Source of the DNA: Flavobacteriales bacterium
Lineage (GTDB): Bacteria; Bacteroidota; Bacteroidia; Flavobacteriales; UBA7312
Assembly (NCBI GenBank): GCA_002715345.1
Contig: PAYR01000013.1
Coordinates: 1-38,732 of the forward strand
Direction of reading: 5' to 3'
Length of the DNA: 38,732 nt
The stretch's first letter is position 1, and each line of letters opens with the position of its first letter. Below the pieces are notes generated by a model. The model worked only from the letters and a program-made list of their open reading frames with translations, was not told the DNA's origin and did no database searches. Of this stretch, positions 34,021-38,732 are shown piece by piece. The translations under genes and the position numbers were made by a program.

Positions 34021-34025
34021 CAAAC

Positions 34026-35003
34026 ATGAAATACTATAATCATATTATTGAAACAATTGGAAACACACCATTGGTAAAATTGAACCGAGTAGTAGATACT
34101 GAAGCAACAGTTTTAGCTAAAATTGAAAGTTTTAATCCAGGACACTCTACAAAAGATAGAATGGCTCTAAAAATGATTGAAGATGCAGAAAAAAATGGTT
34201 TACTAAAAAAAGGAGGTACAGTTATTGAAGGAACTTCTGGAAATACTGGAATGGGACTTGCACTGGCGTGTATTCAAAAAGGTTATAAACTAATTTGTAC
34301 AATCTCAGATAAACAGTCAAAAGAAAAAATAGATGTCCTCAAAGCTATGGGTGCAGAAATATATACTTGTCCTACTAATGTTCCGCCAGAACACCCCGAT
34401 TCATATTATTCAGTTGCAAAAAGACTAAATCAAGAAATCCCAAACTCTTTTTATCCAAATCAATATGACAATCTCTCAAATAGAAAAGCTCATTATGAAA
34501 CGACTGGTCCTGAAATATGGGAACAAACAAATGGTAAAATCACACATTTTATTGTAGGTGTTGGAACTGGTGGGACAATATCTGGTATTGGTCAATACTT
34601 AAAAGAAAGAAATCCTAATATCAAAATATGGGGAGTAGATAGTTATGGATCAGTATATAAAAAATATCATGAAACAGGAATTTTCGATGAAAAAGAAATT
34701 TATTCATATTTAACAGAGGGAATTGGTGAAGATATTATAGCTAAAAATGTTGATTTTGAATTGATAGATTTTTTTGAAAAAGTAACAGATAAAGAAGGTG
34801 CATTGTATGCACGTAGACTTGCGAAAGAAGAAGGTATTCTCGCAGGTTATTCATGTGGAAGTGCTATTGCAGCAATTAATCAATTAAAACACAAACTAAA
34901 TAAAGATAGTATTGTGGTTGTACTACTTCATGATCACGGAACTAGATATGTTGGTAAAATCTTCAATGACGATTGGATGCGCGAACAAGGCTTTATCGAC
35001 TAA
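34026..35003 (+). CDS. Cystathionine beta-synthase (catalytic core only)
   Basis: This 325-residue fold-type II PLP enzyme condenses serine (or O-acetylserine) with homocysteine. ETIGNTPLVKLN (9-20) opens the domain, the PLP lysine K43 is in NPGHSTKDR, the substrate loop is GTSGNTG (69-75), and the phosphate cup is GVGTGGTISG. The segment PTNVPPEHPDSYYSVAKRL with NQYDNLSN distinguishes CBS from cysteine synthase (CysK). The C-terminal regulatory Bateman (CBS-pair) module of animal enzymes is absent. The lysine motif has His-Ser-Thr, where most family members have Gly-Ser-Val or Gly-Ser-Ile. The gene heads a tight unit with the BtuF-like gene two bases downstream. Confidence 0.85.
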   Translation: MKYYNHIIETIGNTPLVKLNRVVDTEATVLAKIESFNPGHSTKDRMALKMIEDAEKNGLLKKGGTVIEGTSGNTGMGLALACIQKGYKLICTISDKQSKEKIDVLKAMGAEIYTCPTNVPPEHPDSYYSVAKRLNQEIPNSFYPNQYDNLSNRKAHYETTGPEIWEQTNGKITHFIVGVGTGGTISGIGQYLKERNPNIKIWGVDSYGSVYKKYHETGIFDEKEIYSYLTEGIGEDIIAKNVDFELIDFFEKVTDKEGALYARRLAKEEGILAGYSCGSAIAAINQLKHKLNKDSIVVVLLHDHGTRYVGKIFNDDWMREQGFID

Positions 35004-35005
35004 AA

Positions 35006-35788
35006 ATGCTATTTAAAGATCAGATGAATAGAAAAATCCGTTTGGATTCAGCTCCAAAAAGGATCGTTTCTTTAGTTCCCTCACAAACTGAATTATTGTT
35101 CGATTTAGGATTAAAAAAAGAAGTGGTAGGAATTACAAAATTCTGTATTCGCCCAAATGATTGGTTTCTAAAAAAAACAAGAGTAGGTGGCACTAAAAAT
35201 TTAAATTTTGAACAAATTGAAAAACTGAAACCAGACCTAATTATAGCCAATAAAGAGGAAAATACAGAATCAGAAATAAAACAATTGATAAAAGAATATC
35301 CTGTTTGGATAAGCGATATTCAAAACCTTGAAGATGCTTTAGAAATGATTTTCTTAATTGGAAAAATGACTAACACCAATGCAAAAGCCAAAAACATTAT
35401 CCATAATATCCAAGAAGGATTTGACTTATTAAGACCTATACACACAAAGAAGACTTCATACTTTATCTGGCAAAAACCAATGATGAGCATTAATCAAAGT
35501 AGATTTATTCATGACATGATGAATAGATGTGGTTTTGAAAATGTATTTGCATCATCTAAAGATGATTATCCCGAGATATCTAAGAAACAGTTGCAAAAAG
35601 CAAAACCTGATATCATCTTACTTTCTTCTGAGCCCTATCCTTTTAAAAATAAACATATAGAGCAATTTCAAGAGATTTGTCCAACTGCAATAATAAAACT
35701 TGTGGATGGAGAAATGTTTTCTTGGTATGGTAGCAGACTTCAATATGTTCCTAACTACTTACAAAACCTTCTAAAGTCAATCTCTTAA
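35006..35788 (+). CDS. BtuF-like helical-backbone substrate-binding protein without signal peptide
   Basis: This 260-residue protein has the fold of cobalamin/iron-siderophore binding proteins: PKRIVSLVPSQTELLFDLGLKKEVVGITKFC, GGTKNLNFEQIEKLKPDLIIANKEEN, then a long helix (ALEMIFLIGKM) and a C-terminal lobe (KAKPDIILLSSEPYPF). The N-terminus (MLFKDQMNRKIRLDSAPKRI) has no signal peptide or lipobox, so it appears cytoplasmic, unlike BtuF. Similar leaderless-protein versions are, to my knowledge, widespread in flavobacteria. The frame is open from 34973 inside the CBS gene, but ATG 35006 fits the family. The ligand is unknown. It sits between CBS and a desaturase gene. Confidence 0.85.
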   Translation: MLFKDQMNRKIRLDSAPKRIVSLVPSQTELLFDLGLKKEVVGITKFCIRPNDWFLKKTRVGGTKNLNFEQIEKLKPDLIIANKEENTESEIKQLIKEYPVWISDIQNLEDALEMIFLIGKMTNTNAKAKNIIHNIQEGFDLLRPIHTKKTSYFIWQKPMMSINQSRFIHDMMNRCGFENVFASSKDDYPEISKKQLQKAKPDIILLSSEPYPFKNKHIEQFQEICPTAIIKLVDGEMFSWYGSRLQYVPNYLQNLLKSIS

Positions 35789-35822
35789 AAAGCTTATCTT
35801 TATCCAATTGAAAAAAAAGTGC

Positions 35823-36899
35823 ATGAAAGCAATAAAATTTGATAAAAATCATTCCAAGGATTTTGTCACTGACTTAAGAAAAGAGGTGGAAGAGTATTTC
35901 AAAAAAAATAATCTTTCCAGGTATGGAAATATAAACATGGCTGTTAAAACAATAGTGATGTTAGGATTATTTTTTGGTCCACATGCAATTATTGTATCTG
36001 GAATTGCCGGAACATCTTGGCTGTTTTGGTCTATGTGGCTCATCATGGGTGTAGGACTTGCTGGTATAGGGATGAGTGTGATGCATGATGGTAATCATGG
36101 TTCATATTCAAAAAATAAATTAATCAATAAATTAATGGGTCTAACACTTAACGTAGTTGGAGGAAGTGCTAAAAATTGGAAAATACAACACAACAAATTA
36201 CATCATACATTTACAAATGTACATGAAATGGATCCTGATGTAAGTCCACTTCCAATGTTACGTTTTTCTCCTAAAGCAAAGCTTTTTTACTTTCATAAGT
36301 ACCAACATATTTATGCCTGGTTCTTTTATGGTTTACTTTCATTTTCATGGGCAACAGTAAAAGAGTTTATTCAATTATCAAAATTTAAAAAAGAAGGTCA
36401 CATAAAAAAAGATGAATATGGATGGTTGATGGCAGAAATGGTTTTTTGGAAGTTTTTTTATTATGGGTATATGTTGGTGTTACCAATGATAACCCTTGAG
36501 ATTACTTTTAGTTATTGGTTCTTATGTTTTTTCAGCATGCACTTTGTAGCGGGTATTATTTTATCTACCATCTTCCAAACAGCACATGTGATGCCTGAGT
36601 GCGATTATCCTGAACCAAACGAAGAAGGAACAATTGAAAATAATTGGGCTATTCATCAATTACAAACAACAACAAACTACAAATCAAATAAGTTGCTTTC
36701 CTGGTATATAGGAGGTTTAGATTATCAAGTTGAACATCATTTATTTCCCACTATTTGCCATATACACTATGCTGCAATTTCTAAGATTGTACAACGAAAT
36801 GCAAAAAAACACAACCTACCTTACTATTGTCAAAAAAATTATTTGGATGCAGTATGGGAGCATGGAAAAATGCTCTATCAATTAGGTAGAGCTGCTTAA
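35823..36899 (+). CDS. Membrane fatty-acid (acyl-lipid/acyl-CoA) desaturase
   Basis: This 358-residue di-iron membrane desaturase has the three histidine boxes HDGNH (88-92), HNKLHH (123-128) and QVEHH (about 302-306), with hydrophobic segments between them. The glutamine in the third box (QxxHH) is typical of front-end (delta-5/delta-6-like) desaturases, though bacterial members without a cytochrome b5 domain, like this one, often have other regiospecificity. A TTG at 35808 is in frame, but ATG 35823 (MKAIKFDKNH) is the more likely start. The gene follows the BtuF-like gene by 34 bases. A hairpin terminator follows it. Confidence 0.92.
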   Translation: MKAIKFDKNHSKDFVTDLRKEVEEYFKKNNLSRYGNINMAVKTIVMLGLFFGPHAIIVSGIAGTSWLFWSMWLIMGVGLAGIGMSVMHDGNHGSYSKNKLINKLMGLTLNVVGGSAKNWKIQHNKLHHTFTNVHEMDPDVSPLPMLRFSPKAKLFYFHKYQHIYAWFFYGLLSFSWATVKEFIQLSKFKKEGHIKKDEYGWLMAEMVFWKFFYYGYMLVLPMITLEITFSYWFLCFFSMHFVAGIILSTIFQTAHVMPECDYPEPNEEGTIENNWAIHQLQTTTNYKSNKLLSWYIGGLDYQVEHHLFPTICHIHYAAISKIVQRNAKKHNLPYYCQKNYLDAVWEHGKMLYQLGRAA

Positions 36900-36904
36900 T
36901 AAAA

Positions 36905-36930
36905 AAACCCGCTGAAAAGCGAGTTTTTTT
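36905..36930. terminator. Bidirectional terminator between the desaturase and DUF3467-rpoC genes
   Basis: A hairpin (AACCCGCT, short loop, AGCGAGTT with one C-A mismatch) at about 36906-36925 is flanked by an A run on the left and a T run on the right, so it can act for both converging transcripts. Confidence 0.78.
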
Positions 36931-36934
36931 ATTG

Positions 36935-37243
36935 TTATGCTTCAGCAGTAGGACCTCCGAAGCTTAGAGGCACTAAATTAGGATCAACGTCTTTAATGGT
37001 TCCATGTTGCGCTTCAAACTTACTCACATTGTCTGCCAATGCTTTCATCAATCGCTTAGCGTGTTGAGGAGTCAATACAATTCTCGATTTCACTTTAGCT
37101 TTTGGGACACCTGGCATAACCTGAATGAAATCAACCACAAACTCCGAAGGAGAGTGATTGATAATGGCTAGGTTACTATAAGTTCCCTCTGCCACCTCTT
37201 CGGTTAGCTCAATATTTAACCCTTGCTTTTTTTCTTCTGACAT
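36935..37243 (-). CDS. DUF3467 protein
   Basis: This 102-residue cytoplasmic protein matches DUF3467: GLNIELTEEVAEGTYSNLAIINHSPSEFVVDFIQVMPGVPKAKVKSRIVLTP, then HAKRLMKALADNVSKFEAQHG. No function is established for the family. It begins one base after the rpoC stop and is followed by a terminator, so it is the last gene of the RNA polymerase operon. As far as I know this position behind rpoC is conserved across Bacteroidota. Confidence 0.9.
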   Translation of the reverse strand: MSEEKKQGLNIELTEEVAEGTYSNLAIINHSPSEFVVDFIQVMPGVPKAKVKSRIVLTPQHAKRLMKALADNVSKFEAQHGTIKDVDPNLVPLSFGGPTAEA

Positions 37244-37244
37244 A

Positions 37245-38732
37245 TTATTCAGCTACTGCTGTTTCTTCTGTAGTATTTTCTGCTTCTTCCGTACTTTTTG
37301 CTTCCGTTAAAGCATCGTATTCTTCTTGAGAACCTACCACTAAACTATCAAATACACGAAGACCTGTACCTGCAGGAATTTTATGTCCTACAATTACATT
37401 TTCTTTCAATCCATCTAATGAATCACGCTTACCGTTAATAGCAGCTGCATTCAATACTTTTGTTGTTTCCTGGAACGAAGCCGCAGAAACCCAACTCTTA
37501 GTTTGAAGAGAAGCTCTGGTAATTCCTTGAAGAATTTGATCACCTGTTGCTGGCATAGCATCACGAGCCGTCGCTGGCTGCATATCTTTACGCTTTAACA
37601 ATGAATTTTCTTCTAACAATTTACGTGCAGAAACAATTTGTCCAGCACTTAGCGTTTCAGAATCTCCCGCATCCTCTACTACTTTCATTCCGAAGATTCT
37701 GTCATTTTCTTCCATAAACTCAAGCTTAGTAACAATTTGCTTTTCTAAGAAACGAGTGTCTCCTGCGTCTACAATTGTCATCTTACGCATCATTTGACGA
37801 ACCACTACTTCGAAGTGCTTATCATTAATCTTCATACCTTGTAAACGGTATACTTCTTGCACTTCATTTACTATATACTCTTGTACTGCTGTAGGTCCTT
37901 TAATTCGTAGAATATCAGCTGGTGTAATAGAACCATCACATAAAGCCATTCCTGACTTCACATAGTCATTCTCTTGTACTAAAATGTGCTTCGATAAAGG
38001 AATCAAGTATTTCTTCACCTCACCTGTTTTAGATGTTACGATAACTTCTTTGTTTCCACGCTTAATCTTTTTACCAAATGAAATGATACCATCAATTTCA
38101 GTAACAACAGCAGGGTTCGATGGGTTACGCGCTTCAAAAAGCTCAGTTACCCTAGGAAGACCACCTGTAATATCACCTAAAGAAGCGGCAATTCTAGGAA
38201 TCTTAGCAACTATCTTACCTGCTTTAATTGTATCACCTTCATTAACTGTAAGGTGGGCTTTTACAGGAATACTATAGTTACGCTCTGCTTCTCCTTTTTT
38301 ATTCAAAATGTTAACCGTAGGATTCAATGTTTTATCCTTACGCTCAATCATTACTTTTTCTTGGAAACCTGTTTGCTCATCTGATTCAATACGGTAAGTT
38401 ATACCTTCAGTAATATCGGTATATCCAATCTTACCATCAATTTCAGAAACAATAACTGCATTATATGGATCCCAATCACAAATCATTACGCCTTTCTTAA
38501 TCTTCTTTCCATTTTCTGCATACAATGTAGCACCGTAAGGGATGTTATTAGTAGAAAGTACAATTCCTAATTTCTCATCAATGATTCTTGCTTCAGAAGT
38601 ACGAGAAATCACAACATTGATTTTATCTCCATTTTCATCCTCTGTAGCAATTGTTCTTAAATCATCTATTTCTAGCTTACCATCAAACTTAGCGATGTGA
38701 CTAGATTCTGATGCGATTTTAGATGCAGTACC
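37245..38732 (-). CDS. rpoC: RNA polymerase beta' subunit, C-terminal third (5' partial)
   Basis: The frame is open from the window edge at 38732 to TAA at 37245-37247, about 495 codons, so the gene is cut by the window and no true start lies inside. The first residues read GTASKIASESHIAKFDGKLE. Recognisable beta' C-terminal elements follow: GDITGGLPRVTELFEAR, GPTAVQEYIVNEVQEVYRLQG, INDKHFEVVVRQMMRKM, and ILQGITRASLQTKSWVSAASFQETTKVL with AAINGKRDSLDGLKENVIVGHKIPAGTG. An acidic, alanine-rich tail (EAKSTEEAENTTEETAVAE) ends it. DUF3467 follows one base downstream. Confidence 0.97.
   Translation of the reverse strand, partial: GTASKIASESSHIAKFDGKLEIDDLRTIATEDENGDKINVVISRTSEARIIDEKLGIVLSTNNIPYGATLYAENGKKIKKGVMICDWDPYNAVIVSEIDGKIGYTDITEGITYRIESDEQTGFQEKVMIERKDKTLNPTVNILNKKGEAERNYSIPVKAHLTVNEGDTIKAGKIVAKIPRIAASLGDITGGLPRVTELFEARNPSNPAVVTEIDGIISFGKKIKRGNKEVIVTSKTGEVKKYLIPLSKHILVQENDYVKSGMALCDGSITPADILRIKGPTAVQEYIVNEVQEVYRLQGMKINDKHFEVVVRQMMRKMTIVDAGDTRFLEKQIVTKLEFMEENDRIFGMKVVEDAGDSETLSAGQIVSARKLLEENSLLKRKDMQPATARDAMPATGDQILQGITRASLQTKSWVSAASFQETTKVLNAAAINGKRDSLDGLKENVIVGHKIPAGTGLRVFDSLVVGSQEEYDALTEAKSTEEAENTTEETAVAE

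Noticed and set aside
34973-35005. 11-codon extension of the BtuF-like protein inside the CBS gene
   Set aside because: The extra residues (MDARTRLYRLK) resemble nothing in the family, and ATG 35006 fits.
35808-35822. TTG start of the desaturase
   Set aside because: An ATG five codons later is a better start and still leaves a complete protein.
38610-38612. GTG start of the rpoC segment
   Set aside because: The frame continues upstream with clear RpoC sequence to the window edge, so this is an internal valine codon.
1-38732. Search for CRISPR arrays, tRNAs, rRNAs, insertion sequences, phage genes, toxin-antitoxin pairs and defence systems
   Set aside because: No repeat arrays, cloverleaf-type sequences, transposase or integrase motifs, or defence signatures were recognised by eye. 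A tool-based scan (tRNAscan, Infernal, DefenseFinder) would be needed to exclude small ones.

Overview
This window reads as ordinary chromosomal DNA from a member of the Bacteroidota, most likely a marine-type flavobacterium (class Flavobacteriia). Four things point there: a low GC content (estimated by eye in the mid-30s percent); starts without Shine-Dalgarno sequences; repeated TAnnTTTG boxes, the Bacteroidota -7 element, upstream of genes; and two secreted proteins with type IX secretion (T9SS) C-terminal sorting domains. Family choices agree, including fused isobutyryl-CoA mutase (IcmF), a PafA-type phosphatase, stand-alone MnmD, NamZ/DUF1343, and DUF3467 directly behind rpoC. No rRNA, tRNA, CRISPR, insertion sequence, prophage or integrase was recognised.

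Layout. 1-6123 (+): an eight-gene chain, hpt (3' end only), adk, obgE, a PAP2 phosphatase, a 49-residue membrane protein with a GTG start, pafA, aroB and aroA. Every gene overlaps the next. 6089-10123 (-): a YjjG-like HAD phosphatase, a small membrane protein, upp, a FemAB/GNAT-like protein and a polysaccharide-deacetylase-like protein. 10325-11314 (-): rpsT with its own promoter and terminator, then mnmD. 11378-13517 (+): an M42 aminopeptidase and ilvE. 13507-14317 (-): a GNAT acetyltransferase coupled to a MazG-like pyrophosphohydrolase. 14393-17646 (+): YceI, a two-helix membrane protein, a terminator, an SRPBCC-GyrI fusion and a T9SS esterase. 17648-21016 (-): icmF, divergent from hemG (+), which is followed by a large T9SS beta-propeller protein. 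25243-28589 (-): a DUF481 barrel and valS. 28732-31644 (+): a DUF1573 protein, an aminotransferase, a damaged YkgJ-family gene, an outer-membrane barrel and a 37-codon stump of a DUF1697 gene. namZ (-) and a LolC/E-type permease (+) start 7 bp apart. 34026-36899 (+): cystathionine beta-synthase, a BtuF-like binding protein and a fatty-acid desaturase. 36935-38732 (-): DUF3467 and the 3' third of rpoC.

How the genes relate. Most are housekeeping: nucleotide salvage (hpt, adk, upp), ribosome and tRNA biology (obgE, rpsT, mnmD, valS), the shikimate pathway (aroB, aroA), amino-acid metabolism (ilvE, CBS, aminotransferase), haem (hemG), B12-dependent acyl-CoA rearrangement (icmF), and envelope or surface functions (PAP2, PafA, NamZ, LolE-like, barrels, T9SS cargo).

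I found no convincing new multi-gene system. The most informative details are small: the unbroken overlap chain with its unlisted 49-residue gene, two decayed genes between 30.4 and 31.65 kb (YkgJ N-terminus and DUF1697), two -7 boxes so close to ATG that leaderless mRNAs are implied, and the 7-bp divergent namZ/lolE-like pair. No gene-free stretch exceeds 300 bases. The longest, 10124-10324, holds a weak promoter and the rpsT terminator.
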